From: Sphingobium abikonense NBRC 16140
Lineage (GTDB): Bacteria; Pseudomonadota; Alphaproteobacteria; Sphingomonadales; Sphingomonadaceae
Assembly: GCF_001598335.1 (NCBI RefSeq)
Contig: NZ_BCYT01000003.1
Coordinates: forward strand, 279,768 to 343,767
DNA: 64,000 nucleotides
Direction of reading: 5' to 3'
Positions within the stretch are counted from its first letter, which is position 1; each line of letters opens with the position of its first letter. Shown piece after piece: positions 7,496 through 17,525 of this stretch. Under the pieces are notes generated by a model. That model saw only the letters and a list, made by a program, of their open reading frames with translations, was not told where the DNA came from and ran no database searches. Made by a program: the position numbers and the translations under genes.

Positions 7496-8400
7496 CCATT
7501 GACGATCGCGTGCCCCTTTATGCGGATCTGGCCGGCGATGCGCGCGTCAGCTTCGAATTTTTCCCGCCCAAGACGGAAAAGATGGAGGCGCAGCTCTGGT
7601 CGGCGATCGAAACGCTTGCACCCCTTTCGCCCCGTTTCGTGTCCGTCACCTATGGCGCGGGCGGATCGACGCGGGAGCGCACGCATAATACGGTCGCCCG
7701 GATCGCGCGGGAAACCCCGCTTGCTGCCGCCGCGCACCTGACCTGCGTCGCCGCCAGCAAGAGCGAGATTGACGAGATTGCCGACGCCTATTGGCAGGCC
7801 GGCGTGCGCCATATCGTCGCGTTGCGTGGCGATCCGCCTGAACAGGGTGGACGGTTCGAAGCGCATCCCGATGGCTATGCCGGCGCGGCCGATCTGGTCG
7901 AAGGGCTGATGAAGCGTCACCCGTTCGAAATTTCCGTGTCCGCCTATCCCGAGGTTCATCCCGACGCCCGCGATGCGCAAAGCGATCTCGACAATCTCAA
8001 GCGCAAGCTGGACGCGGGGGCGACCCGCGCCATCACGCAATTCTTCTTCGAACCCGACACCTATTTCCGCTTCATGGATGAGGTGCGCGCCGCCGGCATT
8101 GACGCGGAAATCGTGCCCGGCATCATGCCGGTCGGCAATTTCGCCGCGGTCCAGCGCATGGCGGCCATGTGCAACACCGATGTGCCCGCCTGGATGGGGC
8201 GTCTGTTCGAAGGCCTGGACGATCGCCCCGCTGCCCGGCAGCTGATATCCGCGACGCTCGCGGCGGAACTCTGCCGCAAACTTTATGAAGGCGGCGTGCG
8301 CGACTTTCATTTCTATACGCTCAACCGGGCGGAACATAGCTATGCGATCTGCCATCTGCTGGGTTTAAGGCCCAAGGTGGCGGCTGAGATAGTGACGTGA
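7492..8400 (+). CDS. metF: Methylenetetrahydrofolate reductase
   Basis: A 302-residue MetF, close to the roughly 296 residues of the E. coli enzyme. It reduces 5,10-methylene-THF to 5-methyl-THF, the methyl donor for methionine synthase. Family motifs include FEFFPPKT, VTYGAGGSTR, ALRGDPP and TQFFFEPD, and the Glu of the first motif is the expected catalytic acid. The start overlaps the regulator stop as ATGA, so the two are translationally coupled. The split metH genes follow, making a complete homocysteine remethylation operon. Confidence 0.95.
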   Translation: MTIDDRVPLYADLAGDARVSFEFFPPKTEKMEAQLWSAIETLAPLSPRFVSVTYGAGGSTRERTHNTVARIARETPLAAAAHLTCVAASKSEIDEIADAYWQAGVRHIVALRGDPPEQGGRFEAHPDGYAGAADLVEGLMKRHPFEISVSAYPEVHPDARDAQSDLDNLKRKLDAGATRAITQFFFEPDTYFRFMDEVRAAGIDAEIVPGIMPVGNFAAVQRMAAMCNTDVPAWMGRLFEGLDDRPAARQLISATLAAELCRKLYEGGVRDFHFYTLNRAEHSYAICHLLGLRPKVAAEIVT

Positions 8401-8413
8401 TGAATTTCATCAG

Positions 8414-8518
8414 CCGTTCGTCCTGAGTAGCCATTGAGCGAAGTCGAAATGGCGTATCGAAGGATAGGCGCTTCGATACGAGGCTTCGACAAGCTCAGCC
8501 TCTACTCAGCACGAACGG
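8414..8518. repeat. Type A palindromic repeat, copy 1
   Basis: A 105-bp element bounded by inverted ends CCGTTCGTCCTGAGTAG and CTACTCAGCACGAACGG (one mismatch). Inner complementary blocks read GTATCGAAG/CTTCGATAC and TTGAGC.../...GCTCAG. It fills the metF/metH gap. Three related copies are present elsewhere in the window. Confidence 0.85.
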
Positions 8519-8544
8519 ATTTTTCCAAAAGCGGGGACGAGACG

Positions 8545-9591
8545 ATGACCGCCGAACAGACATTCCGCCAACTGGCCGCCGAAAAGATCCTGATCTTTGA
8601 CGGCGGCTATGGCACGTCGATCCAGAAACATGGCCTGACCGAAGCCGATTATCGCGGCGACCTTGACCTGGCGAAGGACCAGAAGGGCAATAACGACCTT
8701 CTCTGCCTGACGCGCCCCGACATCGTGGAGGGCATCCACACCGCCTATCTCGACGCAGGCGCGGACATGGTCGAAACCAATACGTTCAGCTCGACCAAGA
8801 TCGCCATGGCCGATTATGGCTGCGAACATCTGGTCTGGGACATCAATGTCGCCGCTGCGAAGCTGGCCCGTTCGGCGTGCGAAAAGGCAGGCGCGAAGGA
8901 CGGCAAGCCCCGCTTCGTCTGCGGTTCGATCGGCCCCACCAACAAGACGCTCTCCATCTCGCCCGACGTCAACGACCCCGCCTATCGCGAAGTCGACTAT
9001 GATACGCTCAAGGCCGATTATCGTGAGCAATGCGATGCGCTGATCGCGGGCGGCGTCGATTTCCTACTAGTCGAAACCTGCTTCGACACGTTGAACGCCA
9101 AGGCGGCGGGCATGGCCGCGCGCGAAGCGGAAGCGGCGGCCGGGCGGTCCGTGCCGCTGATGCTCAGCTTCACCATCACCGACATGTCGGGGCGCAACCT
9201 GTCGGGCCATACGATCAACGCCTTCTGGTATTCGCTGCGCCATTTGAAGCCGCTGACCATCGGCGTGAACTGCGCGTTCGGGGCGGACCTCCTGCGCCCC
9301 TATCTGGCCGAATTGTCGAAGAATGCCGACACGCTGATCCTGGCCTATCCCAATGCGGGCCTGCCCAATGAGCTAGGCCAATATGACGAGCGGCCCGAAA
9401 CCACCGCGAAGCTGATCCGCGACTGGGTGGACGAGGGGCTGGTCAACATGGTCGGCGGCTGCTGCGGCACGACGCCTGCGCATATCGGCGCGGTGGCGAA
9501 GGCGCTGGCCGGTCACAAGCCGCGCGCGGTGCCCGAACTGCCGGTCGTGACGCGCCTGGCGGGCCTCGAACCCATGCACATCGCGGCGTGA
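8545..9591 (+). CDS. metH: Methionine synthase, homocysteine-binding part (split MetH)
   Basis: A 348-residue zinc-dependent homocysteine S-methyltransferase domain, equal to the N-terminal module of E. coli MetH. It begins with a typical [13 protein letters not shown]. The zinc cysteines are visible in GVNCAFG and GGCCGTTP. It supplies homocysteine to the cobalamin protein encoded next. The start is the ATG at 8545. This is a separate gene and not a frameshift: it has its own stop, and the following gene has its own start after a 119-bp gap containing a repeat. Together the two products total about 1214 residues, near full MetH length. Confidence 0.92.
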   Translation: MTAEQTFRQLAAEKILIFDGGYGTSIQKHGLTEADYRGDLDLAKDQKGNNDLLCLTRPDIVEGIHTAYLDAGADMVETNTFSSTKIAMADYGCEHLVWDINVAAAKLARSACEKAGAKDGKPRFVCGSIGPTNKTLSISPDVNDPAYREVDYDTLKADYREQCDALIAGGVDFLLVETCFDTLNAKAAGMAAREAEAAAGRSVPLMLSFTITDMSGRNLSGHTINAFWYSLRHLKPLTIGVNCAFGADLLRPYLAELSKNADTLILAYPNAGLPNELGQYDERPETTAKLIRDWVDEGLVNMVGGCCGTTPAHIGAVAKALAGHKPRAVPELPVVTRLAGLEPMHIAA

Positions 9592-9616
9592 GAAATAGGG
9601 AGGGGATATCTCTCCT

Positions 9617-9694
9617 CCGTTCGCCCTGAGCTTGTCGAAGGGCTGCACTTTCTTGAAAAAAAGGACTGGGCTTCGACAGGCTCAGCCCGAACGG
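9617..9694. repeat. Short type A-related palindromic repeat
   Basis: A 78-bp element with ends CCGTTCGCCCTGAGC and GCTCAGCCCGAACGG and inner TGTCGAAG/CTTCGACA blocks. It lies between the two metH genes and lacks the inner GTATCGAAG block of the longer copies. Confidence 0.8.
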
Positions 9695-9710
9695 AATTGA
9701 AGATCGGGAT

Positions 9711-12311
9711 ATGACCACCCAGACCACCGCCACTTTCGTCAACATCGGCGAGCGCACCAACGTCACCGGCTCCGCCAAGTTCAAGAAGCTGATCATGGCG
9801 GGCGATTATGCCGCCGCCATCGACATCGCGCGCGAGCAGGTGGAGAATGGCGCGCAGATCGTCGACGTCAACATGGATGAAGGCCTGCTCGACGCGGTCG
9901 AGGCGATGACCACCTTCCTCAAGCTCATGACATCGGAACCGGACATCAGCCGCGTCCCGGTCATGATCGACTCTTCCAAATGGGAAGTGATCGAGGCAGG
10001 CCTCAAATGCGTGTCGGGCAAGCCGGTCGTCAACTCGATCAGCATGAAGGAAGGCGAGGAAGCGTTCCTCCATCACGCCCGCCTCTGCATGGCCTATGGC
10101 GCGGCCGTCGTCGTCATGGCCTTCGATGAAACCGGGCAGGCCGACACCAAAGAGCGCAAGGTCGAAATTTGCGAGCGCGCCTACAAGCTGCTCATGAGCA
10201 TCGGCTTCCCGCCCGAGGACATCATCTTCGACCCCAATATCTTCGCCGTCGCGACCGGGATCGAGGAGCATAATAATTACGGCGTCGACTTCATCGAAGC
10301 CTGCCGCGAGATCAAGGCGCGCTGCCCGCATGTCCATATTTCGGGCGGCCTCTCCAACTTCTCCTTCTCCTTCCGCGGCAATGAGCCGGTGCGCCGGGCG
10401 ATGCACAGCGTCTTCCTCTATCACGCCATCCCCGCCGGGCTCGACATGGCGATCGTCAACGCAGGCCAGCTTGACGTCTATGACGCGATCGATCCCGCGC
10501 TGCGCAAGGCGTGCGAGGATGTCCTCCTCAACACCGACCCGGAAGCTGGCGACCGCCTCGTCGCGCTGGCGGAAAGCTTCAAGGGCAAGGATGCCGCGTC
10601 GGAAAAGGCCGCGCAGGAATGGCGCGGCTGGCCGGTCGCCAAGCGCCTCGAACATGCGCTGGTCAAGGGCATCGACATGTATGTGGTCGAGGATACGGAG
10701 GAAGCCCGGCTCGCCGCCGCCAAGCCCATCGAGGTGATCGAAGGGCCGCTGATGGACGGTATGAACGTCGTCGGCGACCTGTTCGGCGCAGGCAAGATGT
10801 TCCTGCCCCAGGTCGTCAAATCCGCCCGCGTCATGAAGAAGGCGGTCGCGCATCTGCTGCCCTATATCGAAGCGGCAAAGGAGCCGGGCGCGAAGGGCAA
10901 GGGCAAGATCGTCATGGCCACGGTCAAGGGCGACGTCCATGACATCGGCAAGAATATCGTTGGCGTCGTGCTCCAGTGCAACGGCTTTGAGGTCATCGAC
11001 ATGGGCGTGATGGTCCCCTGGCAGGACATCATCAAGGCCGCGAACGAGAATGATGCCGACATGATCGGCCTGTCCGGCCTCATCACCCCCAGCCTGGACG
11101 AAATGGTGACGGTGGCAGCGGAAATGCAGCGCGCCAACATGACCATGCCGCTGCTGATCGGCGGCGCGACCACGTCGAAGGTTCACACCGCGCTGCGGAT
11201 CGACCCGGCCTTCACCGGCCCGGTCGTCCATGTGCTCGACGCCAGCCGCGCGGTGGGCGTGGCGACCGCGCTGGTTTCGGAAACGCAGAAGACGGACTTC
11301 GTGCAGAAGACGAAGGCCGATTATGATCATGTCCGCAAGGCGCGGGAAGGGAAGGGGCAAAGCCAGCTTCTTTCGATCGAGGATGCCCGCGCCAATGGCT
11401 TCGAGATGGACGAGGCGCTCAAGGCGCCGCGCCCGCGCCTGCCCGGCGTACACCGCTTCCCCGACTGGGATTTGAAGGACCTGGTCCAATATATCGACTG
11501 GACCCCCTTCTTCCGTGCCTGGGAACTGGCCGGCAATTATCCCGCAATCCTGGACGATGAGATTGTCGGTGAAAGCGCGCGCAGCCTGTTTGCCGACGCG
11601 CAGAAGATGCTCGACAAAATCGTCAACGACAAATGGTTGACCGCGCGCGGCGTTTGCGGCCTGTGGCCCTGCCGCCGGGTGGGCGACGACATTATCGTCC
11701 ATGTCGAGGATGAACGCCACGTCCGCCTGCCCATGCTGCGCCAGCAGATCGCCAAGCGGGAAGGGCGGGCGAACATGTGCCTGGCCGACTTCATCAGCCC
11801 CCATGGCGACTGGATGGGCGGCTTTGCCGTATCGATCCACGGCATCGAACCGCATCTCGCCCGCTTCAAGGCGTCAATCGACGACTATTCGGACATTCTT
11901 TTGAAAGCCTTGGCGGACCGTTTGGCCGAAGCCTTTGCCGAGCGGCTGCACCATTATGTCCGCACCGCGCTCTGGGGCTATGCGGAGGGGGAGCAGCTGA
12001 CCAACGAGGCGCTGATCAAGGAGCAATATCGCGGCATCCGCCCAGCGCCGGGCTATCCCGCCTGCCCGGAACACAGCCTGAAACCCCTGCTGTTCGACAT
12101 GCTCGACGCGCATCACGCCACCGGAATTTCGCTGACCGAAAGCTTCGCGATGCTGCCGACGGCGGCGGTGAGCGGCTTTTATTTCGGCCATGCCCAGGCC
12201 GAATATTTCGGCGTCGCCCGCGTCGGCCGCGACCAGCTGGAAGATTATGCGCAGCGGCGCGGGATCGATCTCGACACGGCCGAGCGTTATCTGCGCCCCA
12301 ATCTCGACTGA
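9711..12311 (+). CDS. metH: Methionine synthase, pterin/B12/activation part (split MetH)
   Basis: 866 residues covering the rest of MetH. A pterin-binding barrel begins [13 protein letters not shown] (about 1-290). A cap and cobalamin-binding module contains DVHDIGKN with the cobalt-ligating His near residue 410, plus GLSGLI and IGGATTS. The C-terminal SAM-binding activation domain has [12 protein letters not shown]. It transfers the methyl group of 5-methyl-THF through cob(I)alamin to homocysteine bound by the preceding gene product. It is in the operon regulator-metF-metH-metH. The ribosome binding site is weak. A GC-rich palindrome follows the stop. Confidence 0.95.
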   Translation: MTTQTTATFVNIGERTNVTGSAKFKKLIMAGDYAAAIDIAREQVENGAQIVDVNMDEGLLDAVEAMTTFLKLMTSEPDISRVPVMIDSSKWEVIEAGLKCVSGKPVVNSISMKEGEEAFLHHARLCMAYGAAVVVMAFDETGQADTKERKVEICERAYKLLMSIGFPPEDIIFDPNIFAVATGIEEHNNYGVDFIEACREIKARCPHVHISGGLSNFSFSFRGNEPVRRAMHSVFLYHAIPAGLDMAIVNAGQLDVYDAIDPALRKACEDVLLNTDPEAGDRLVALAESFKGKDAASEKAAQEWRGWPVAKRLEHALVKGIDMYVVEDTEEARLAAAKPIEVIEGPLMDGMNVVGDLFGAGKMFLPQVVKSARVMKKAVAHLLPYIEAAKEPGAKGKGKIVMATVKGDVHDIGKNIVGVVLQCNGFEVIDMGVMVPWQDIIKAANENDADMIGLSGLITPSLDEMVTVAAEMQRANMTMPLLIGGATTSKVHTALRIDPAFTGPVVHVLDASRAVGVATALVSETQKTDFVQKTKADYDHVRKAREGKGQSQLLSIEDARANGFEMDEALKAPRPRLPGVHRFPDWDLKDLVQYIDWTPFFRAWELAGNYPAILDDEIVGESARSLFADAQKMLDKIVNDKWLTARGVCGLWPCRRVGDDIIVHVEDERHVRLPMLRQQIAKREGRANMCLADFISPHGDWMGGFAVSIHGIEPHLARFKASIDDYSDILLKALADRLAEAFAERLHHYVRTALWGYAEGEQLTNEALIKEQYRGIRPAPGYPACPEHSLKPLLFDMLDAHHATGISLTESFAMLPTAAVSGFYFGHAQAEYFGVARVGRDQLEDYAQRRGIDLDTAERYLRPNLD

Positions 12312-12320
12312 TCGACATGG

Positions 12321-12344
12321 GGCGGTGCGCGATCGCGCATCGCC
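12321..12344. repeat. GC-rich inverted repeat between convergent genes
   Basis: Arms GGCGGTGCGCGA and TCGCGCATCGCC pair at 11 of 12 positions with no loop. It lies between the metH and porin stops. It has no T-run, so it may be a weak or Rho-assisted end signal. Confidence 0.4.
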
Positions 12345-12354
12345 CGCATGCCGG

Positions 12355-13761
12355 TCAGAAATCCAGTTCGGCGCGCCAGCCGATGACATCGACACTGTAA
12401 TCCCGGTCATCCCCGGCCAGGATCGCCGCGTCGCTGTAGCGCAGATGCGCATAATTGACGTTGAAGCGCAGAAATTCGACCGGGGTCCACACCAGCGCGG
12501 CGATCACCGCCTTCTGCGTGCCGCCCACGATCCCCTTGTCGTTCAAATCCAGATAGTCATAGCGCAGCGTCGTCTGCAACGCGCCCCACCCGCCGCTGCC
12601 GACCGGGCTGTCGGGCGTCACCGTGCCGAAGATGCCGTTCTTGTACCCGCGCTTTTCGCCTGTCAGCACATAGCCCACCTCGCCATAGCCGCCGAAGAAG
12701 ACGGGATCGGCGACGCCGGGTCGCGACACCCGCAACCAATGCGCCTCGCTTGCCCACCAGAAGGGGCCGCGTTCGCCCGCAAATTCCAGTCCATAATGGC
12801 TTTCGCTGTCGCCGACGATCTGCGGTGTCGCCAGGAAGCGGCTGTTGGCGGAATGAAGATAGGCGCGCTGCCGATAGCGTTGGCCGACCGACGAGAGCCG
12901 CTGGAAATCGCGCCAATGGCCCGACGCCGCGACATGCAATTGCGTGTCGCCCCATTTGGGCGCCAGCACGATGCGCCCGTCCAGCGCATAGCTGTTATTC
13001 TCGTCCCCACCGTCGGCGCCGTCCGCATCATTGGTCAGCGAATCGGCGCTGTCGGAAAAGACGCCCGCCTGCGCCAGCACTATGCCCTTGCGATATTGCA
13101 CGGACAGGCCCAGCCGCCGCTCGAAATTGAAGGTGTCGGTAAAGGCCGCGCGCTCCATCACCGCGCCGCCGGTATCGCTGATCAGCTCGTCCAGCGACTG
13201 GAATGCGTTGTGATTGCCCAACGTCACCAGCCACGGGCCTTTTTCATAGGTGATGAAGGTATCGACAAGGTCGACGCTGTTGTCGGACAGTTCCAGCTCC
13301 AGCTTATAACCAAAACCGCCGCCGATTTTCCCTTCACCGCCCAGCCGCAACCGGCGCAACTCGTTGGAATAGCCACGCGCCCGGTCGGCGACGCTGTCCG
13401 GCGTCATCAGCAGGCCGGCATCATATTGAATGCGGCCTTTGGGGTGAAACGTCAGTTCCCCCTGCGAAAAGACCGGGCCGCCATTCCAGCGAACGGCCGT
13501 GGGCGATTCGGCGGGCGGAGTGGAGGGAGCGGCGGTCGCCAGCTTTGCAGGGGCGGGTACTTCACCTTGCACCGGCGCTGCCGCCGCAACGGTGTCGCTT
13601 CCCCCGATGCGGGCCTCCAGCCGGTCGATCTGGGCTTTGAGAGCCGCAATTTCGGCTCGCAAGGCCGCGGCCTCCTGCTGGCTGATCACCTGCGCGGCGG
13701 CAGGAACCTGCGCCATCGTCAGGATCAGCGCGATGGCGGTCATGGACTTCATAGCTGGCAT
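12355..13761 (-). CDS. OprP/OprO-type porin
   Basis: A 468-residue outer-membrane porin of the phosphate-selective porin O/P family. A signal peptide ends at AAAQ (about residue 24). A short coiled coil follows (AALRAEIAALKAQIDRLEAR), as in OprP-like porins that trimerise through an N-terminal helix. The rest is a beta-barrel with alternating residues, ending in a terminal aromatic (AELDF) suited to BAM recognition. Substrate specificity cannot be inferred. It is divergent from a peptide-type binding protein; no convincing Pho box was found. Confidence 0.8.
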   Translation of the reverse strand: MPAMKSMTAIALILTMAQVPAAAQVISQQEAAALRAEIAALKAQIDRLEARIGGSDTVAAAAPVQGEVPAPAKLATAAPSTPPAESPTAVRWNGGPVFSQGELTFHPKGRIQYDAGLLMTPDSVADRARGYSNELRRLRLGGEGKIGGGFGYKLELELSDNSVDLVDTFITYEKGPWLVTLGNHNAFQSLDELISDTGGAVMERAAFTDTFNFERRLGLSVQYRKGIVLAQAGVFSDSADSLTNDADGADGGDENNSYALDGRIVLAPKWGDTQLHVAASGHWRDFQRLSSVGQRYRQRAYLHSANSRFLATPQIVGDSESHYGLEFAGERGPFWWASEAHWLRVSRPGVADPVFFGGYGEVGYVLTGEKRGYKNGIFGTVTPDSPVGSGGWGALQTTLRYDYLDLNDKGIVGGTQKAVIAALVWTPVEFLRFNVNYAHLRYSDAAILAGDDRDYSVDVIGWRAELDF

Positions 13762-13900
13762 GGAAACGCCCTTTCTCTGGGCGGTGCCAATATGAACTAT
13801 TTATTGCATCTGCGGGTCTTTCATGTTGCTAAATTATGACAATCGTTCCAGCGGAACCAGGGTTGGTGATTGCGCGTCCATTCGCTACTCCTGCCGTCCG

Positions 13901-15394
13901 ATGCGCATCGCCCTTACCCTCCCCCGCGCCCTGCGCCACGCCCTGCCGTCGCTCGGCGCGATGCTGATCGCGCTGTCGAGCTGTTCGAAGGAAGATGGTG
14001 GGCTGATCGTGGTCAGCGTCGTGGGCGACCGGGACGATTTCGCAAAGCCGCTGCAACAATTGCCCGATCCGGCGGCCAAGCTGCTGCTCGAAAGCACGGC
14101 GCAGGGGCTCGTCGCATTCGATGCGCGCGGCGATATCGTGCCGGGGCTGGCGCAGCGCTGGATCGTGGAGGACGACGGGCGCAGCTATATTTTCCGCCTG
14201 CGCCGCGCTTTCTGGGCCGACGGCTCGCGCGTCACCGCCACCGCCGTAGCCCGCCTTCTGATGGCGCGCATCACCAGCCTGCGCCAGCTTGACCCCGATG
14301 GTCCGCTCGATGCGGTGCAGGCGGTCGTGCCGATGACGGGAGAGGTCATCGAAATCCGCATGGCCGCCGCGCGCCCCTATATGCTCCAGATGCTGGCGCA
14401 GCCGCAGATGGGCGTCCTGTCGCGCGACGGCGGCACCGGGCCTTATCGCGCGCGGCGGCAGGGCGGCGCGCTGATGCTGACGCCGGTGGATCGCTCGACG
14501 GGCGACGACGATGCGGAGGAAGAGCTGGTTCCGCTTTCCCGCCTGCGCGTCTTGCGCGCGGAGCGGGCGGCGCTGGGCATCGTCCGCTTTCGCGAAGGGC
14601 GCTCGGAACTCATGCTGGGCGGCCGGTTCGCGGATGTGCCGCTGCTCATCCCCGCCGGCATCGACCGCGACGCCGTGCAGATCGACCCGGTGCAGGGCCT
14701 GCTGGGCTTGGCGGTGGTCGGCACCGGCGGGATGCTGGACGATGACAATGTGCGCGCCGCGATCAACATGGCGATCGACCGGAGCGTCCTGCCTACTCTC
14801 TTTCCGCTTGGCGGCTGGACCTCGACCGATCGCATCGTTCCGTCGGACCTGGACCTGGGCCGCGCCCCGACCGCGCCCGTCTGGGCCAGTCAGTCGATGG
14901 ACGAACGCCGCGCCCGCGCCAGCGCGACGATCACGCGCTGGCGCGCCGATCATGACGATGTCCCCGCGCTGCGCATCGCCTTGCCCGAAGGCCCCGGCGC
15001 CACATTGCTGTTCGGGATGCTGCGCCGGGATCTGGGGGCGATCGGCCTTGCCGTCGATCGGGTCGCCATGACCGCTTCGGCCGACCTGCGCCTCATCGAC
15101 GAAGTCGCCCCTTATGACAGCGCGCTCTGGTATCTTGGCCGCGTCGGTTGCGCGCGCAAGGTGCATTGCAGCGCCGCCGCCGATGCTGCCTTGCAGGCGG
15201 CCAGCCTTGCCAGCACGGCGGAAGAACGGGTGGCCCGGATCGCCGAAGCCGAAGCGCTGATGCAGGGGCATAATGGCTATATTGCGCTGGGCGCGCCGGT
15301 GCGCTGGTCGCTCGTCTCGCGCCGCCTTGGCGGCTTCATGCCCTCCCAGCGCGCGCGCCACCCATTGAACCACCTCCTTGCCTCCCCCAATTAG
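13901..15394 (+). CDS. Solute-binding lipoprotein, SBP_bac_5 family
   Basis: A 497-residue peptide/nickel-type extracellular binding protein. The signal peptide ends in a plausible lipobox, ALSSC, with Cys near residue 28. The SBP_bac_5 region includes LAQRWIVEDDGRSYIFRLRR and ADGSRVTA. No permease or ATPase of the transporter is nearby, so it is an orphan binding protein or works with distant partners. I chose the ATG at 13901, which places the signal peptide at the N-terminus; the frame extends upstream to 13823. The stop codon lies inside a small inverted repeat. Confidence 0.75.
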   Translation: MRIALTLPRALRHALPSLGAMLIALSSCSKEDGGLIVVSVVGDRDDFAKPLQQLPDPAAKLLLESTAQGLVAFDARGDIVPGLAQRWIVEDDGRSYIFRLRRAFWADGSRVTATAVARLLMARITSLRQLDPDGPLDAVQAVVPMTGEVIEIRMAAARPYMLQMLAQPQMGVLSRDGGTGPYRARRQGGALMLTPVDRSTGDDDAEEELVPLSRLRVLRAERAALGIVRFREGRSELMLGGRFADVPLLIPAGIDRDAVQIDPVQGLLGLAVVGTGGMLDDDNVRAAINMAIDRSVLPTLFPLGGWTSTDRIVPSDLDLGRAPTAPVWASQSMDERRARASATITRWRADHDDVPALRIALPEGPGATLLFGMLRRDLGAIGLAVDRVAMTASADLRLIDEVAPYDSALWYLGRVGCARKVHCSAAADAALQAASLASTAEERVARIAEAEALMQGHNGYIALGAPVRWSLVSRRLGGFMPSQRARHPLNHLLASPN

Positions 15395-15400
15395 GGGAGG
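15381..15400. repeat. Short CCTCCCC inverted repeat
   Basis: CCTCCCC and GGGGAGG flank CAATTA. It contains the stop of the binding-protein gene, and its right arm begins the GGAGG-rich leader of the DUF4112 gene. The purine-rich arms resemble the ends of the type B repeat at 45735. Confidence 0.5.
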
Positions 15401-15415
15401 TGGAGGAGACGATTG

Positions 15416-15838
15416 ATGGCGTTATCGCAGGACCAGTTCGACCATATCGTGCGGGACATGCCGGGCTTTGGCCGCGACCCCGCATCGGTGCGCCGCCGGA
15501 TCGAGGCGATGGAGGCGATGCTGGAGGGGCTGTTCGTCATCCCCGGCACCAACCGCCGGGTCGGGCTGGACAGTCTGGTCGGCCTGGTTCCGGTGGTGGG
15601 CGACATCGCCACCGCCGCAATGGGGGCATGGATCGTCTGGGAAGCGCGCAATCTTGGCATGTCGAAATGGCATCTGACGCGCATGGCCGCCAATGTGGGC
15701 GTCGACACCCTGATCGGCGCGATCCCGTTCGCCGGTGATATTTTCGATTTTCTCTACAAATCAAACACCAAGAATCTGCGGATCATCCGCAAGCATATGG
15801 ATCGCCACCATCCCGCAACGGCAGTGATCGACCAGTAA
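15416..15838 (+). CDS. DUF4112 membrane protein
   Basis: A 140-residue protein matching DUF4112. It has a soluble N-terminal helix-rich part followed by the glycine-rich hydrophobic blocks LDSLVGLVPVVGDIATAAM and VDTLIGAIPFAGDIFDFLY, the near-duplicated signature of the family. It is probably an inner-membrane protein with re-entrant or paired helices. Its function is unknown. The ATG at 15416 has GGAGGAG upstream. The stop abuts the stop of the convergent RNase T2 gene with no spacer. Confidence 0.85.
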   Translation: MALSQDQFDHIVRDMPGFGRDPASVRRRIEAMEAMLEGLFVIPGTNRRVGLDSLVGLVPVVGDIATAAMGAWIVWEARNLGMSKWHLTRMAANVGVDTLIGAIPFAGDIFDFLYKSNTKNLRIIRKHMDRHHPATAVIDQ

Positions 15839-16666
15839 TCAGTCCGCCTCTCCATCCTTGGTCAACGGCTGCACCTTGGGGTCGAGGTCGAGGATAAGGC
15901 CGGGCTTGCGCGCGGGGGCAGGGCCAGGTTCACCGCGCCGCGCCGGACGCGCGACAGGGATGCTCGGCCCCGGCTCGATCCGCAAATAGCTGGGTCCGGG
16001 CGCACCCCCCTGATGCGCGGGGCAGCGCGTATATTCCATCGCCCGGTCCATGCAGATCCACACTTCGCTCAGCCAGTTGCCGCGCACAGTGGTCACGCGC
16101 AGCATATCGGGCTCCAACCGCTTGTTCGCGGCGGCGAAGGCGGCGGCGAACTGCGCCACCGTCAATGTCTTGCGCCGCGCCAGCGCCCCCATGTCGGGAT
16201 AGCGCAGCGATTGGTAGAAGGCGCGCGACAGGTCGAAATACAGCTCCGGCCTGGTCGTCATGCAGGTGCCATGCTTGGCCCATTCATGCTGGATCAGCTG
16301 CACCGACGGCGTGGCGCAGAGATTGTCGCGCACCACGTCGCGCGGCACCAGGTCGGCCGGTCGACAATATTGCGGCCATTGCTTGCCGACGCCGTCTGGC
16401 CACAGGCCGTGCAGGGTAAAGCCGAACCTGCCGTTGCGGCCCCCGCATTGCAGGCTGCCGCGATCCCGCGCGGTCGAACAATATTGCGGCGTCCAGCTGA
16501 TCGCCAGCGTGTAGCTGCCGATCGGCAGCACGCGCTTGGGTTCCTTGACGGTCGGCCCTTCGGCCTTGGGCCGGGGCAGGGTGGCGGGCATCCGGCACTG
16601 CGCCGACTGGGCCAGCGCCGCCGATGGCGCGAGCATGAGCAGCAGGGCAAGGATCAGCCTAGGCAT
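15839..16666 (-). CDS. Ribonuclease T2 family protein
   Basis: A 275-residue secreted ribonuclease of the T2 family. A signal peptide ends near LAQS (residue 20). Both catalytic blocks are intact: CAS I FTLHGLWPD and CAS II HEWAKHGTC, with the two catalytic histidines. Paired cysteines typical of the fold are present. It would cut single-stranded RNA in the periplasm or outside the cell. The C-terminal 50 residues are Pro/Arg-rich and outside the domain. Its start overlaps the end of nadC by 8 bp, so it is probably cotranscribed. Confidence 0.9.
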   Translation of the reverse strand: MPRLILALLLMLAPSAALAQSAQCRMPATLPRPKAEGPTVKEPKRVLPIGSYTLAISWTPQYCSTARDRGSLQCGGRNGRFGFTLHGLWPDGVGKQWPQYCRPADLVPRDVVRDNLCATPSVQLIQHEWAKHGTCMTTRPELYFDLSRAFYQSLRYPDMGALARRKTLTVAQFAAAFAAANKRLEPDMLRVTTVRGNWLSEVWICMDRAMEYTRCPAHQGGAPGPSYLRIEPGPSIPVARPARRGEPGPAPARKPGLILDLDPKVQPLTKDGEAD

Positions 16667-17525
16667 AGTCGAAATCCAGTCCGATATCGGCCGCCGGCGC
16701 CGACTGGGTCAGCCGCCCGACGCTGATATAGGTGACGCCGGTTTCCGCCTTGGCGCGGATCGTGTCCAGCGTCACGCCGCCTGACGCTTCGGTCGGCACC
16801 CGTCCGCCCACCAGTGTCACCGCTCCCCGCAGCACGGGCGCGGCCATATTGTCGAGCAGCAAATGGGTCGCACCTGCGCTCAGCGCCGGTTCGATCTGGT
16901 CGACCCGGTCGACCTCGACGATAATGCGCTCGACCCCGGCAGCGACCGCGCGGCGCACCGCTTCCTCGACCGACCCGGCGACCGCGACATGATTATCCTT
17001 GATCATCGCCGCGTCCCACAAGCCCATGCGGTGATTTGTCGCGCCGCCCATCCGCGTCGCATATTTCTCAAGGCAACGCAGGCCCGGAATCGTCTTGCGC
17101 GTGTCGAGCAGGGTCGCGCCCGTGCCCAAGATCGCATCGACATAGGCGCGCGTCATCGTCGCGATTCCGGTCAGATGCTGGACGGTGTTCAGCGCCGACC
17201 GCTCCGCCGTCAGCATCGCGCGCGCCTTGCCCCGGATGCGCATCAGGTCGGTGCCCGCCGCCACCTGATCGCCATCCCGGTGCAGCATCTCGATTTGGAC
17301 CTGCGGATCGAGCGCACGGAAGAAGGCGGCAGCGATCGGCAGGCCGGCCAGCGTCACCGCGTCGCGGCTGTCCATGACGCCCTCGAACATAGCATCGGCC
17401 GGGATCACCGCCTCGCTGGTGACGTCCCGGCCATCGGGGCCAAGATCTTCGGCCAGGGTGGCGGCGACAAAGGCGTCAAGGTCGAAGCCGGGAAGCGAAA
17501 ATGCGTCAGGAAGAAAGCCGTTCAT
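16659..17525 (-). CDS. nadC: Nicotinate-nucleotide pyrophosphorylase (carboxylating)
   Basis: A 288-residue NadC (quinolinate phosphoribosyltransferase), which joins quinolinate and PRPP to make nicotinate mononucleotide in de novo NAD synthesis. Motifs include DVTSEAVIP, ERSALNTVQHLTGIAT, LDTRKTIPGLR and KDNH, with conserved Arg, Lys and His residues that bind PRPP and quinolinate. Its start overlaps the end of the DUF2254 gene by 20 bp, and nadA lies upstream on the same strand. This gives nadA-DUF2254-nadC-RNase T2. Confidence 0.95.
   Translation of the reverse strand: MNGFLPDAFSLPGFDLDAFVAATLAEDLGPDGRDVTSEAVIPADAMFEGVMDSRDAVTLAGLPIAAAFFRALDPQVQIEMLHRDGDQVAAGTDLMRIRGKARAMLTAERSALNTVQHLTGIATMTRAYVDAILGTGATLLDTRKTIPGLRCLEKYATRMGGATNHRMGLWDAAMIKDNHVAVAGSVEEAVRRAVAAGVERIIVEVDRVDQIEPALSAGATHLLLDNMAAPVLRGAVTLVGGRVPTEASGGVTLDTIRAKAETGVTYISVGRLTQSAPAADIGLDFDYA

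Noticed and set aside
9592..9710. Frameshift or disruption of metH
   Set aside because: Both parts have complete domain boundaries and separate starts and stops; split MetH is a normal arrangement in this group.
9513..11855. Long minus-strand open frame opposite metH
   Set aside because: Same reason: the plus-strand frame matches methionine synthase throughout.
13795..13860. TTGTCAT-like half-site between porin and binding-protein genes, possible Pho box
   Set aside because: Only one half resembles the CTGTCAT consensus; the second half and 11-bp phasing are poor.
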